From DATKZH01 sp964475955 (GTDB lineage Bacteria; Planctomycetota; Planctomycetia; Pirellulales; Thermoguttaceae): a DNA stretch of 64,000 nucleotides. Of the stretch, positions 51,161 to 60,177 are shown piece by piece. The first letter of the stretch is position 1, and every line of letters begins with the position of its first letter. The notes beneath the pieces are model-generated. The model did not search any database, was not told where the DNA came from, and saw nothing but the letters and a program-made list of their open reading frames with translations. The stretch lies in the NCBI GenBank assembly GCA_964475955.1, contig CAYYZY010000016.1, positions 3,703 through 67,702 of the forward strand, read 5' to 3'. A program made the position numbers and the translations under genes.

Positions 51161-52531
51161 ATGTCTGCTCGATACCAAGCACCCGCCGAGAATTCGACCG
51201 ACCCCGGCTGGGCCTGGGCACCCTACGAGCCCGACGAGAAGCGGCCGTGGGACCTCCGCCGGGCAGGGCACCTCTACCGCCGCGCCGCCTTCGGGGCCGA
51301 CTGGAGCCAACTCCAGCAGGCGCTGGCCGACGGGCCCCGGCGCGCGGTCGAGCGACTGCTTCAACCCGAGACCGACGCGGCCGAATTCCACCGCCGGTAC
51401 GACCGCTACGAGTCGTCGGCCGACGCCGACGGGCTCGCCGCGTGGTGGCTGCGCCGGATGATCGAGACCCCGGATCCGCTGCGGGAAACGATGACGCTCT
51501 TCTGGCACAACCACTTCGGCACCAGCAACCTCCGCGTGAACAACGGCCCGCTGATGTGCCGGCACGTGCAACTCTTGCGCAAGCACGCCCTCGGCCCGTA
51601 TCCCGAGTTGCTGGGGGCCGTCTCCCGCGACCCGGCCACGCTCGTCTCCGTGGGGGCCGACCAGAACCGCAAGTCCCGGCCCAACCCGGCCTACGTTCGA
51701 CAATTGCTGGCGCGGTTCAGCCTCGGGCCGGGCAACTTCACCGAGGAAGACATCGGCGAGGCGGCCCGGGCGTTCACCGGGTGGTTCGTGCTTCGCAACC
51801 GGCTTCGGTTCGTTTCGCGCGAGCACGACGAGGGCGTGAAACGGATCCTCGGCCGCGAAGGCGAGTTCGACGGGGAGGACGTCGTCGAACTCGTCCTCCG
51901 CGAGCCGGCCACGCCGCGGCTTCTGGTCCGGAAGCTGTACCGGTGGTTCGTCTCCGAGACGGCGGAGCCGAGCGACGCGCTGGTGGAACCGTTGGCCGCC
52001 TCGTTCGCCGCGGACTACGACGTGGCCCGGCTGGTGGGCACTATCCTCCGGTCGAACCTCTTCTACTCGCCGGCGGCGTACCGGCAGCGCGTCAAGTGCC
52101 CGGTCGCGTTCGCCATGGGGATCGTCCGCGGTCTGGAGGGCCTGGTTCCCACGGCCCGGCTCGGCACCGATCTCGCGGCGTTGGGGCAAAGGTTGTACCA
52201 CCCGCCCACGGTTCGCGGCTGGGCGGGAGGCCGCTTCTGGTTGAACGGTTCGGCGTTGGTCGGGCGCAGTAACCTGGCCGCGGCACTGCTTCGCGGCGGG
52301 GAACCTTACGGCGACAAGCTCGATCCGTTGGCCGTGGCGGCCGGGCACGGCCACGCGGACCCCGAGGCGGCCGCCCGATTCCTGGTCGACTTGTACCTCC
52401 AGGGCGATCTCGACGAGAGCGTCGCCGGGGCCTTGCGCGAGTCGGTCGCCACCGGCGAGGGCGGGTCGCCCCAGCGACTTCGCCGCTTCGCTCACCTGGT
52501 GGTCACGTTGCCCGAGTTCCAGTTGAGCTAG
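51161..52531 (+). CDS. DUF1800 family protein
   Basis: This 456-residue protein shows the DUF1800 blocks RAGHLYRRAAFGADWS, LFWHNHFGTSNLRV and FSLGPGNFTEEDIGEAARAFTGW, and LLVRKLYRWFVSE near the middle. DUF1800 genes are almost always followed by DUF1501 genes, as here. The exact activity is unknown. No clear signal peptide was seen. Confidence 0.9.
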   Translation: MSARYQAPAENSTDPGWAWAPYEPDEKRPWDLRRAGHLYRRAAFGADWSQLQQALADGPRRAVERLLQPETDAAEFHRRYDRYESSADADGLAAWWLRRMIETPDPLRETMTLFWHNHFGTSNLRVNNGPLMCRHVQLLRKHALGPYPELLGAVSRDPATLVSVGADQNRKSRPNPAYVRQLLARFSLGPGNFTEEDIGEAARAFTGWFVLRNRLRFVSREHDEGVKRILGREGEFDGEDVVELVLREPATPRLLVRKLYRWFVSETAEPSDALVEPLAASFAADYDVARLVGTILRSNLFYSPAAYRQRVKCPVAFAMGIVRGLEGLVPTARLGTDLAALGQRLYHPPTVRGWAGGRFWLNGSALVGRSNLAAALLRGGEPYGDKLDPLAVAAGHGHADPEAAARFLVDLYLQGDLDESVAGALRESVATGEGGSPQRLRRFAHLVVTLPEFQLS

Positions 52532-52564
52532 CCGCCACCCGGAAATCTTCCACGGAGATACACG

Positions 52565-53833
52565 ATGCCTGCCAATCGACGCGAGTTTCTGAAGGCTTCC
52601 GTGGGTGCCGCCACGTTGGCGCCCTTCAGCGCGGCCGTGCCCTCGTTTCTGAGTCGCTCGGCCGCGGCGGCGGCCGCCGGGGGTTCCCAAGGCCGCGGGA
52701 CGGTGCTCGTGGTCGTCCAGCTTTCCGGCGGAAACGACGGGCTGAATACCCTGGTCCCGTACGAGGACCCGGCCTACGCCAAGAGCCGGCCCACGCTGCG
52801 CATGCCGCCCGAGGAGGTCCACAAGATCGACTCGGAACTCGGCTTCCACCCACGCATGCCCGGCTTCGCGCGGCTCTACAAGGACGGGCTGTTGGGCGTA
52901 GTCCAGGGCGTCTGCTACCCGGCGAACAACCGCAATCACGAGGTGGCCATGCGCGACTGGCACACGGCCCGGCCGGGCGACCAGACGTGCCAGACCGGCT
53001 GGTTGGGCCGCACGCTGGACCTGGTCGCGTGTGCCGATCCGGCCACGGTGCCGGGTGCGTTCGTGGGGCCGATCACCCAGCCGTTCGCACTGAACGCGGA
53101 GAAGGCCGTGGTCCCGTCGATCCGGTCGCTCGACGAGTGCCAACTGGCGTCGATGCCCGGCGCGGCTGCCCAGGCGCATCGGCGACGGCTGGCCGAGGTA
53201 GCCGAGTTGCCGCGCGACGGGGGGAGCCCTCTGCTTGAGTTCGTCCGCCGGAGCACGCTTTCCGCCTACGCGGAGAGCGGGGCGATTCGTGCGGCCGCCC
53301 GGGCGAGCGCGTCGGCCGAAGCGGCCGGCTACCCCGACTTCGCCCTGGCGCGAACCTTCCACACGGTCGCCCAGATGATCCGGGCCGACGTGGGGCTGCG
53401 CGTCTACTTCGTCGAGCTCGGCGGCGGAGGAATCGGCGGGTTCGACAACCACGCCAACCAGCTCGGCAACCACTGCGCCGTGCTCGAGCAGCTCTCCGAG
53501 TCGCTCGCCGCGTTCGTCGACGACCTCGGCCGGGCGAAGCTCCTCGACCGCACGCTGGTGATGACCTTCTCCGAGTTCGGACGCACAGTGGCCGAAAACG
53601 GGCGACGCGGCACCGACCACGGCGCCGCCGCCCCCATGTTCCTCGCCGGCGGGCGGGTCAAGCCCGGGCTGATCGGCGAACACCCCAGCCTCACCGACCT
53701 GGACCAGGGCGCGCTGAAGTTCCACACCGACTTCCGCCGCGTCTACGCCACCGTGCTGGCCAAGTGGCTCGGCCTCGACGCTCGGGCCGTTCTCGGCGAA
53801 GAGTACGAGACGGTCGACGTGCTCAACGTTTGA
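52565..53833 (+). CDS. DUF1501 family, Tat-signal protein
   Basis: This 422-residue protein has a Tat signal (NRREFLKASVGAATLAPFSAA). The fold is sulfatase/alkaline-phosphatase-like: VVVQLSGGNDGLNTLVPY at the N-terminus, GIGGFDNHANQLGNHCAVL and VMTFSEFGRTVAENG near the C-terminus, and GTDHGAAAPMFLAGG. It starts 33 bases after the DUF1800 stop and should form a complex or pathway with it. The substrate is unknown. Confidence 0.92.
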   Translation: MPANRREFLKASVGAATLAPFSAAVPSFLSRSAAAAAAGGSQGRGTVLVVVQLSGGNDGLNTLVPYEDPAYAKSRPTLRMPPEEVHKIDSELGFHPRMPGFARLYKDGLLGVVQGVCYPANNRNHEVAMRDWHTARPGDQTCQTGWLGRTLDLVACADPATVPGAFVGPITQPFALNAEKAVVPSIRSLDECQLASMPGAAAQAHRRRLAEVAELPRDGGSPLLEFVRRSTLSAYAESGAIRAAARASASAEAAGYPDFALARTFHTVAQMIRADVGLRVYFVELGGGGIGGFDNHANQLGNHCAVLEQLSESLAAFVDDLGRAKLLDRTLVMTFSEFGRTVAENGRRGTDHGAAAPMFLAGGRVKPGLIGEHPSLTDLDQGALKFHTDFRRVYATVLAKWLGLDARAVLGEEYETVDVLNV

Positions 53834-53913
53834 GCGGGCGGGCGTTGCAGGAAGGTGACCCGCGGAGGCGGAGAGACGCGGAGCGGGGAACCACGCCAGC
53901 GGCACAGCGGCGT

Positions 53914-53944
53914 CAGCTTCCAGCTTCCAGCTTCCAGCTTCCAG
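53914..53944. repeat. CAGCTTC tandem repeat
   Basis: Four perfect CAGCTTC units plus a partial one follow in a row. The 7-base unit changes the reading frame at each copy. Confidence 0.85.
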
Positions 53945-54071
53945 CGGTTCGGCCTTCAATCGCGACTCACTGCCCGGGCGGTCCAGGTCGGAGGTTCCCT
54001 GCCGACCGCTGGTCGTCCAAATGAGGGTGCGCGATTCCGCGGCGCGGCGACTGCCCCTGTAGGGAACGGCG

Positions 54072-54147
54072 GGGTGGCCGGGGTCGAGCGCAGCGAGCCC
54101 CCGGAATCGGTACGACTGTGGGCTCGCTGCGTTCGACCCCAGGCGCC
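54072..54147. repeat. GTCGAGCGCAGCGAG dispersed repeat (copy 3)
   Basis: Both arms are present (GGTCGAGCGCAGCGAG and CTCGCTGCGTTCGACC, one changed base). The preceding GTAGGGAACGGC at 54059 is an arm of another repeat family, so two families are nested. Confidence 0.8.
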
Positions 54148-54570
54148 CTGAATCGCACGCGTTATTTCCTGTCAAGGAATCTCGTGCTCTCTGGCAGCGG
54201 CCTCTGTGCCGTTCCGGAATCTCTTATGCCTTCACTGGCGTACCGGTCCGCGCTTCGGCTTTTCGGTGGTTCCCTTCTCCTCGACCGTGCGCAGCCGAAC
54301 GGGTCCCGGAAACGCCACCGAGAGATGGTCGCCCACCGGGCGCTTGTCGACGCCCAAGCGGAGCGGCTGCGGGGCGAGTGAGGCAAGAAAGCATGGATCG
54401 GTAAGCCCTCGTTGCGTCGGAGTCGTGAGGCGGTCGGGACCTCATCGTATACCACCCACGGCGCGCGAACAACGGTTACCGGGCTTTGCGGATGCGGCGC
54501 AAGGCGGAGGGCCGTTCTTCGCCCCCTGACCCCTTTTTTGTACTTTTTGGAGAAAAAACTTGGCAATGCC

Positions 54571-54598
54571 TTGACGAGGGGGGCCTCCGTGCCACAAT
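54571..54598 (+). promoter_or_regulatory. Candidate promoter upstream of the HhH/HTH gene
   Basis: TTGACG (54571-54576) and CACAAT (54593-54598) have a 16-base spacer. The start codon is 430 bases downstream, which implies a long 5' leader. Confidence 0.4.
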
Positions 54599-55027
54599 AG
54601 GAGGCTGAATTGCGGGGACCCACCCGCGCCGGTGCACGATTCGCACTGGCGGGGGTCGCCAACGTCGCGGAGCCGCCAACCTCGCGTTCGTTTCGCCGCC
54701 AGTCCGCCTGCCGGTCAGTTCGCACGGATTGCCCGCGCGGCAAACGAACTCCCGCCCGACACTGCCGTCGACTGCGCGGCTCACTGGACGGCAACGTTGC
54801 GGATGCGCGGTCCCGGCAATCCAGGTTTCGTCTCCAGCAGCAACCGGAATCGCACCAGCAAGACCCCACGGTCGACACGCGAGGGCGGCCGCCAGCCGCG
54901 CGAGGGCTTGGGCGCTCGGCGCCGACCCATCCGGGCGATCTGTCCGGGAAGAAGAAGACGGCGTACGGCACCCATGAGGCAGAAACTCCCAGCCGGGCAC
55001 CGTGGAGAGCAGCGAAGGAGCAATGGC

Positions 55028-56164
55028 ATGAAACCCTCGAGTTCGTCGTCGGTCGAGCAGGTCCAGGTAGTCAGTCGTTTCGAGAGTTTGCGCAAGATCC
55101 TGCTTTCCAACGGCTACGCCGAGCATCTCGACAAGCCGTTGGCCTACTGGGCGTTGCCGAGCGACCGGCGGCTCCCCCTCGCCCTGCTCGGACGCACCCT
55201 GGGCGACCTGTTGAACACGCCGTTCGCGGAGCTGCGCGCCACGCCGGGCATCGGGCAGACGAAGCTCCGCTCGCTCGTGACGTTGCTGTCCCGCGCCGCC
55301 GAGAGCGAGCCCCCGACTCCGCCCTTCGCCTCGACGACCAGCGCGCCCGACGGGCAGTCGGCCCCATCGCCCGCGGGCTCCTCGAACGGGTTCGATCCGA
55401 CCAAGGTCTCCGAAGTGGTTTGGGCCCGGTGGCGGGCGACGGTCGCCGAACGCGGGCTGGAGAACGAAGCCTTAGGGCGTTTCGCTCCCAGCCTGAAAGG
55501 CGTCACCCGAGTCATTTGGAGCACGCCTCTGAAGGACTACATGCACTTGACGCTCGCCGAGATGCGGGCGATGAAGACGCACGGGGAGAAGCGCATTCGG
55601 GCGATTCTCGAAGCCTTCCGCAGCATTCACGGCCTGGTGGCTCACTTGGGAGACCAGCGCCACCTGGCCGTCCGGATCGTGCCTCGGCTGATCGACCGGG
55701 CGGAATCCTGGATCGGCCGCGCCCTGCAAACCCCCGGCCTTCCGGAAGCGGAGCAGATCTCCCGCGAATTCATCGCGCCGCTATTGGAGCAGATCCGCAT
55801 CGACGCCACGCAGCAGATCGCCACGCTCGCCGAGTATCGGCTGGGCATCAACGGGCCGATCACCAGCGTGCGGCAGGCCGCCCGGGCGATGGGGCTGACG
55901 CGTGCGCGCGTCTACCAGCTCCTCAACGAAGTCAACGACATCATGACCGTCCGTTGGCCGATGGGCCGGCACCAGGTCTACGAACTCCGCGCCAAGGTGC
56001 GGGACGAAGCGGCCCGGTGCGAGGCCCCGTACGACCTCGACCAGTTCGACGCCGCCGTCGAGCTCTTCTACCCGGGAAATCGCCGGGGGGCCGCCGGTCC
56101 GCTGGAGCCGGTCGCCGGGCCCAGGGAGGAGAAATCCCTCCAACTCAACGCGGCCGCGGGGTAG
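55028..56164 (+). CDS. Putative DNA-binding protein with helix-hairpin-helix and HTH motifs
   Basis: This 378-residue protein has an HhH-like motif (about 64-86, FAELRATPGIGQTKLRSL), a Pro/Ser linker, a second similar motif (about 174-196, LAEMRAMKTHGEKRIRAIL), and a helix-turn-helix (about 280-300, VRQAARAMGLTRARVYQLLN) like sigma-factor region 4. The arrangement recalls RNA polymerase alpha-CTD and sigma region 4 modules, but I cannot place it in a known family. The ATG at 55028 has AAGGAG upstream. The Arg-rich frame upstream to 54632 looks non-coding. A regulator or nucleoid protein is possible. Confidence 0.75.
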   Translation: MKPSSSSSVEQVQVVSRFESLRKILLSNGYAEHLDKPLAYWALPSDRRLPLALLGRTLGDLLNTPFAELRATPGIGQTKLRSLVTLLSRAAESEPPTPPFASTTSAPDGQSAPSPAGSSNGFDPTKVSEVVWARWRATVAERGLENEALGRFAPSLKGVTRVIWSTPLKDYMHLTLAEMRAMKTHGEKRIRAILEAFRSIHGLVAHLGDQRHLAVRIVPRLIDRAESWIGRALQTPGLPEAEQISREFIAPLLEQIRIDATQQIATLAEYRLGINGPITSVRQAARAMGLTRARVYQLLNEVNDIMTVRWPMGRHQVYELRAKVRDEAARCEAPYDLDQFDAAVELFYPGNRRGAAGPLEPVAGPREEKSLQLNAAAG

Positions 56165-56282
56165 CCACGGATGCACGGTGAGCGGCCGTTGTGCCCGGGG
56201 GCTTTCGAACCGGGGACGGCTCTCGTTACCGACGATTTTCGCGGATCGCGGCTCATTCGCATGACATCGCAAGGTTCGCTTG

Positions 56283-56984
56283 ATGAAGAACGACGATCTG
56301 GACGTGCTTGTCGTTGCCCCCCACCCGGACGACGCCGAGATCGGCATGGCCGGGGCGATCCTGAAGCTCCAGGCGGAGGGGTTTTCGGTGGGCGTGCTCG
56401 ACCTGACCAACGGCGAGCCCACGCCGCACGGTTCCCCCGAAATCCGCGCCCGCGAAACGGCCGCCGCCACCCAAGTCCTCGGGATCGCCTGGCGTGAGAA
56501 CCTGGGCCTCCCCAACCGGTCGTTGGAGGCGACGCTGGAGGCGAGGGCGAAGCTGGCGGGTGTGTTCCGCACGATCCGTCCGCGTTGGATTTTTGCCCCC
56601 TACTGGACGGACGCCCACCCCGACCACGTGGCGGCCACCCAGCTCGTCGAGGCCGCCCGGTTCTGGTCGAAGCTGACCAAGTGCGACCTGCCCGGCCGGC
56701 CGCACTACCCGACGCGCATCTACTACTACTTCTGCTTCCACCTCCGGCAGATCGTGCACCCCTCGTTCGTTCTGGACATCAGCGAATTCTGGGAAAAGAA
56801 GCAGGCGGCCGTGGCGTGCTACCACAGCCAGTTCATCGAGGGCCGCCCCACCGAGCCGCACACGTTCGTCGAGCGTCTCCGCCATCGGGCGTCCACCTGG
56901 GGCATGGCGATCAACACCGTCTACGGCGAGCCCTTCGCCTGCCGCGAGCCGGTCGCGCTGACGGGGATGCGGGGGTTGATCTGA
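56283..56984 (+). CDS. PIG-L family deacetylase (BshB1-like)
   Basis: This 233-residue protein has the zinc-binding motifs APHPDDAEIGMAG and WTDAHPDHVAAT of LmbE/PIG-L deacetylases. ARETAAATQVLGI and PNRSLEAT resemble BshB1, which removes the acetyl group from N-acetylglucosaminyl malate in bacillithiol synthesis. That assignment is uncertain without the other bsh genes. The start at ATG 56283 is chosen over TTG 56280. Confidence 0.85.
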   Translation: MKNDDLDVLVVAPHPDDAEIGMAGAILKLQAEGFSVGVLDLTNGEPTPHGSPEIRARETAAATQVLGIAWRENLGLPNRSLEATLEARAKLAGVFRTIRPRWIFAPYWTDAHPDHVAATQLVEAARFWSKLTKCDLPGRPHYPTRIYYYFCFHLRQIVHPSFVLDISEFWEKKQAAVACYHSQFIEGRPTEPHTFVERLRHRASTWGMAINTVYGEPFACREPVALTGMRGLI

Positions 56985-57010
56985 TCGGGCAAGGCGCGTT
57001 TGCGCGGAAC

Positions 57011-58516
57011 TCACCGGATCTTCGGATCGGGGAGCTCCTTCTTGACGCCCTGGTCGATGGGCATCTCGTCGGGGACGGCGCCGGTCTCTTCGAGCAATCG
57101 GTCCAGCTCGGCCCGCAGTTCCTTGACCTTGCCCGCCAGGCGCGGATTGTCGATCAGGTTGTGGGCCTCTTCGGGATCGCGCGCCAGGTGGAACAGGTCG
57201 GCCTTGTGGCGGTCGGGGCCGCCGTCGCCGTGCGGATAGCGCACGTACTTCCACTCGTCGGTGCGCACCGCGCGCACGTTGGGCGTGTAGGGGAATTGCT
57301 TCTCATAGTTGTAGTGATAGAGGAAGCTGGTGCGCCACAGCGGGTCGGGCCGGCCCATGGCCAGGTTCTTCCACGACCGGCCGTGCGTCTTGGGCAGCGG
57401 GGGTGCGCCGCAAATGTCGAGGATGCTGGGCGCGAAGTCGACCGTCAGCGACATCTCGGGCACCACGCGGGGCTCATCCGGCGGGGTCAGCCCGGGATAC
57501 CGCACGACCAGCGGGATGCGGATGCTCGGCTCGTGGGCGGTCCGCTTGTCGATCATCCCGTGCTCGCCGTTCAAGAGGCCGTTGTCGGAGGTGAAGATGA
57601 CGAGCGTGTCGTCGAGCCGGCCGGCCTTCTCCAGGTACGCGTACAGCCGGCCGACGCTGTCGTCGACCGAGAGGATCGTGCCCCAATAGGCGCGGGTCAT
57701 GGCCGCGAAATCCTCCACGCCCTCGCGCGACCGGTCGGGCCAGTCCTTGCGGTAGTCGAACAGCGGGCCGTAGATGCCGTGCCACGTGTCGAGCCGCTCG
57801 CGGTACCAGGGGTCGTTGTCGTCGAGCTGGAAGGCGGTTCGCGGGTAGGGCACGTTGACGTAGTCGAAGGCGTGCTCGTATTTCTCCTCGGGATAGTAGA
57901 AGCTGTGCGGCGCCTTGTGCCCGAGGAGCAGGGCCCACGGCTTGTCCTCGCCGCGCTTCTCGAGCCAGTCGATCGCCATGTCGGTGACCACGGTGGTGTA
58001 GTAGCCTTTGACGACGCGGCGCTCGCCCCCGTTGAACCGGAACTCGGTGTCGAAGTACTTCCCCTGGCCGCGGTGGGTGACGAAGTAGTCGAACCCGCCG
58101 CGCACGTCGTCGTTCTCTTCGCCCATGTGGTACTTGCCGATGTACGCCGTCTCGTAGCCGGCCCCTTGCAGGGCGCGCGGCCAGGTGGGCATGTCGTCCG
58201 GGTATTCGGTGAAATTGTTCGACACGCCGTGGGCATGGGCGTAAAGCCCTGAAAGGATCGACGCCCGACTCGGCGAACAGAGCGACGTGGTGCAGAAGTG
58301 GTTGGGGAAGTAGACGCCCTCGTGCCCCAGCCGGTCGATGTTCGGCGTGGCGATCACCGAGTCGGGATTCAGGCTGACGCAGTCCCACCGTTGATCGTCG
58401 GTGAGGATGAACAGCACGTTGGGCCGATCGGCCGCCTCGGCCCCGGCCGCAGTCAGCCCGGGCAGCCCCCGAACGAGCAGCACGAGCGCGATCAGGCAGG
58501 TCAGTCGTCGTATCAT
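57011..58516 (-). CDS. Exported sulfatase
   Basis: This 501-residue protein has a signal peptide (about 1-28, ending AAGAEAAD). The formylglycine motif CSPSR (Cys80) follows the N-terminal PNVLFILTDDQRWD metal site. GKYHMGEENDD, HKAPHSFYYPEE and VIFTSDNGLLNGEHG are further active-site blocks of the arylsulfatase fold. It hydrolyses sulfate esters, probably of sulfated polysaccharides. The C-terminal part has the usual DLFHLARDPEEAHNL. Confidence 0.93.
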   Translation of the reverse strand: MIRRLTCLIALVLLVRGLPGLTAAGAEAADRPNVLFILTDDQRWDCVSLNPDSVIATPNIDRLGHEGVYFPNHFCTTSLCSPSRASILSGLYAHAHGVSNNFTEYPDDMPTWPRALQGAGYETAYIGKYHMGEENDDVRGGFDYFVTHRGQGKYFDTEFRFNGGERRVVKGYYTTVVTDMAIDWLEKRGEDKPWALLLGHKAPHSFYYPEEKYEHAFDYVNVPYPRTAFQLDDNDPWYRERLDTWHGIYGPLFDYRKDWPDRSREGVEDFAAMTRAYWGTILSVDDSVGRLYAYLEKAGRLDDTLVIFTSDNGLLNGEHGMIDKRTAHEPSIRIPLVVRYPGLTPPDEPRVVPEMSLTVDFAPSILDICGAPPLPKTHGRSWKNLAMGRPDPLWRTSFLYHYNYEKQFPYTPNVRAVRTDEWKYVRYPHGDGGPDRHKADLFHLARDPEEAHNLIDNPRLAGKVKELRAELDRLLEETGAVPDEMPIDQGVKKELPDPKIR

Positions 58517-59045
58517 TCCAGCTCCTCCACGGATAGGGAAATCGGCTTCTGCTCAGTCGACTCCGGCGTGCCCCCCGGTCTTGCGGGCGCCCGCGCCGGC
58601 GACGCCGTGTAACTTACCACGCGCCCCGGGCGCCTGTCCAGCGGCGGCAGCGGCACGTTTTTCAGGCGAGGGAGAGACAGCGGCTTGCCTGGCATCAGCC
58701 GCGTCGGCAGGTAAAATGGACGGCAGACGAGGGGGGACGGTGCTGGCTCGTCGGTCGCAAGGCAGACGTGGGATTCGCGGATGGCGCGACGCGAAGCGTC
58801 GGCCGGTACGTTACGACGCGAAGCGTCGTAACGATGGCGAAGCGTCGTAACGATGTGAAAACGGGCCCCCGAAACGGACTTGAGCTTTGCGCGCTCGACC
58901 GATGCTCGCAGGTAGCCCCGCGAGGAGAATCCGTTCCTTCGGGCAAGAATCATCCACCGGGATCAGGGTGATTCGCATTTCTCTTATTCCTCCGCAGTGC
59001 CCGGTTCCGCAGGCGACCACGCGCGCAATCGGACCTGATGGTCCG
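58517..59045. other. Gene-free stretch with short repeats
   Basis: These 529 bases have no convincing gene. They include the repeat cluster at 58810-58855 and mark a change to less GC-rich sequence toward the regulatory cluster. Confidence 0.6.
58810..58855. repeat. GTTACGACGC palindrome and 19-bp tandem duplication
   Basis: GTTACGACGC (58810-58819) and GCGTCGTAAC (58823-58832) are perfect arms. From 58818 a 19-base unit (GCGAAGCGTCGTAACGATG) is duplicated exactly in tandem. Confidence 0.85.
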
Positions 59046-59327
59046 CTAATGCAGGTCCCTGGGTTGCCGACCGTTGCCGGACACCTCGATTAGGTTCACG
59101 ATCATCGGTCCCAAAGGGTCGGTCAGCAGCACTGATTGCGCTAGCTGTTTGCAGTAGTACGTGGGCACCCGGCCGCTCAGCACCAGCGTGCCATCGCGAC
59201 ACTCACACTCAATCGACCGCAAGACATGGTAGCCTGTCGAGCAAAGTCGGCGACGGACCTCCATGACGATGTGCTCCGACGTAGGGCCTGGGCGTTCGGT
59301 CTCCGACCGGCTATTGGGCGCCTCCAT
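59046..59327 (-). CDS. BON-domain-like small protein
   Basis: This 93-residue protein ends in a BON-like domain (about 25-85): MEVRRRLCSTGYHVLRSI, GTLVLSGRVPTYYCKQLAQ and VNLIEV. The domain usually binds phospholipid or hydrophobic ligands. The ATG at 59327 has GGAAGGA upstream. No signal peptide was seen, so the protein may be cytoplasmic. It is co-directional with csrA. Confidence 0.75.
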   Translation of the reverse strand: MEAPNSRSETERPGPTSEHIVMEVRRRLCSTGYHVLRSIECECRDGTLVLSGRVPTYYCKQLAQSVLLTDPLGPMIVNLIEVSGNGRQPRDLH

Positions 59328-59473
59328 GTGTCCTTCCTCCGAAACAAGCTGCCCGATGTCTCCCGACTGGCCCGCCTCTTGACGATGTGATATTGGGGTG
59401 TCGTCTCGGACCGTGAAGGGCTCAAGGTGGGAATATGCGGAGTCTTCTTTCCGCCGCTCCAAAATGCCGCTGC

Positions 59474-59701
59474 TCACGGTATTGAACACTCACAGCGGGG
59501 TTCCTCTGTGCTGCGCTGCTTATCGTCCAACGTGGGCAGCCCCGATATTCTCTGCCAAACCTCGGCGCGATGCACTGGCGCGCCGGACGGAGCTTCGATT
59601 CCCAGTCGGACGCGCTTTCCGCTGACTTTGAGCACGATGATTCTGATGCCACTTTCAGGCAGAACGATCTGTTCACCGATTTTGCGACTGAGCACCAACA
59701 T
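59474..59701 (-). CDS. csrA: Carbon storage regulator (RNA-binding)
   Basis: This 75-residue protein starts MLVLSRKIGEQIVLPESGI and contains VRLGIEAPSGAPVHRAEVW, typical CsrA strands with the conserved arginine of VHR-E. CsrA dimers bind GGA motifs in mRNA leaders and control translation. AAAGGAG lies upstream of the ATG at 59701. About a dozen residues extend past the usual C-terminus. Confidence 0.93.
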   Translation of the reverse strand: MLVLSRKIGEQIVLPESGIRIIVLKVSGKRVRLGIEAPSGAPVHRAEVWQRISGLPTLDDKQRSTEEPRCECSIP

Positions 59702-59754
59702 GGTTCGGGACTCCTTTCCAAAGGGGGGAAACGAATGCATGCAGCCCTCATTCG

Positions 59755-60177
59755 CTATTGGGTCGGGCTGCGGCTGAGGATCGCCGGAGGCAATCCCAGG
59801 CGGTACGGGTGGTTTTGACGACACGCATTCAGAGCTGATTTGACCACCTGTCTCAACTCCGTGAGATCTGCCTGCTTCTCAACGCAGGCGGTGGCATAAC
59901 GAGACCGCTCATCCCGCGCACAGACGTCGTCAAACGAAGTGAAGAAGACGACCGGCACGTGGGGCTGGTTGGCCCTGATCCGCTTGACCGTCTCCAGACC
60001 ATCCATTTCCGGCATACAGATGTCGAGAATGACTAGGTCCGGTCGGAGAGGGCCAATCAGCTTGAGTGCCTCGCGCCCATCACGGGCGATGACAACGCAG
60101 TAGCCTTCGTCTTCTAGCTCCTGCCTGCAATACTCGCGGATGCTCCGGTTGTCGTCGACAAGAAGAATGGTGGTCAT
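59755..60177 (-). CDS. Single-domain response regulator
   Basis: This 140-residue receiver starts MTTILLVDDNRSIREYCR. Asp52 in LVILDICMPEMDG is the phosphoacceptor. The conserved lysine is in CVEKQADLTEL. After the receiver, ~25 residues form a short tail without a DNA-binding domain. The ATG at 60177 is chosen for its AAGAAGG box. It lies just upstream of csrA. Confidence 0.85.
   Translation of the reverse strand: MTTILLVDDNRSIREYCRQELEDEGYCVVIARDGREALKLIGPLRPDLVILDICMPEMDGLETVKRIRANQPHVPVVFFTSFDDVCARDERSRYATACVEKQADLTELRQVVKSALNACRQNHPYRLGLPPAILSRSPTQ

Larger units (their letters stand above)
53834..55027. other. Long gene-free stretch with repeats and leader
   Basis: The 1194-base region after the DUF1501 gene contains a 7-bp tandem repeat (53914-53944), a dispersed repeat (54072-54147), and a candidate promoter (54571-54598) that would give a ~430-base leader to the HhH/HTH gene. 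No ORF in the stretch shows coding character: the frames are Arg-rich or broken. An RNA gene in the leader cannot be ruled out. Confidence 0.6.

Noticed and set aside
53914..53944. Possible CRISPR array
   Set aside because: The unit is only 7 bases in perfect tandem with no spacers and no cas genes nearby.
54632..55027. N-terminal extension of the HhH/HTH protein
   Set aside because: The extension is Arg/Ser/Pro-rich, lacks a ribosome site, and a better start with AAGGAG is at 55028.
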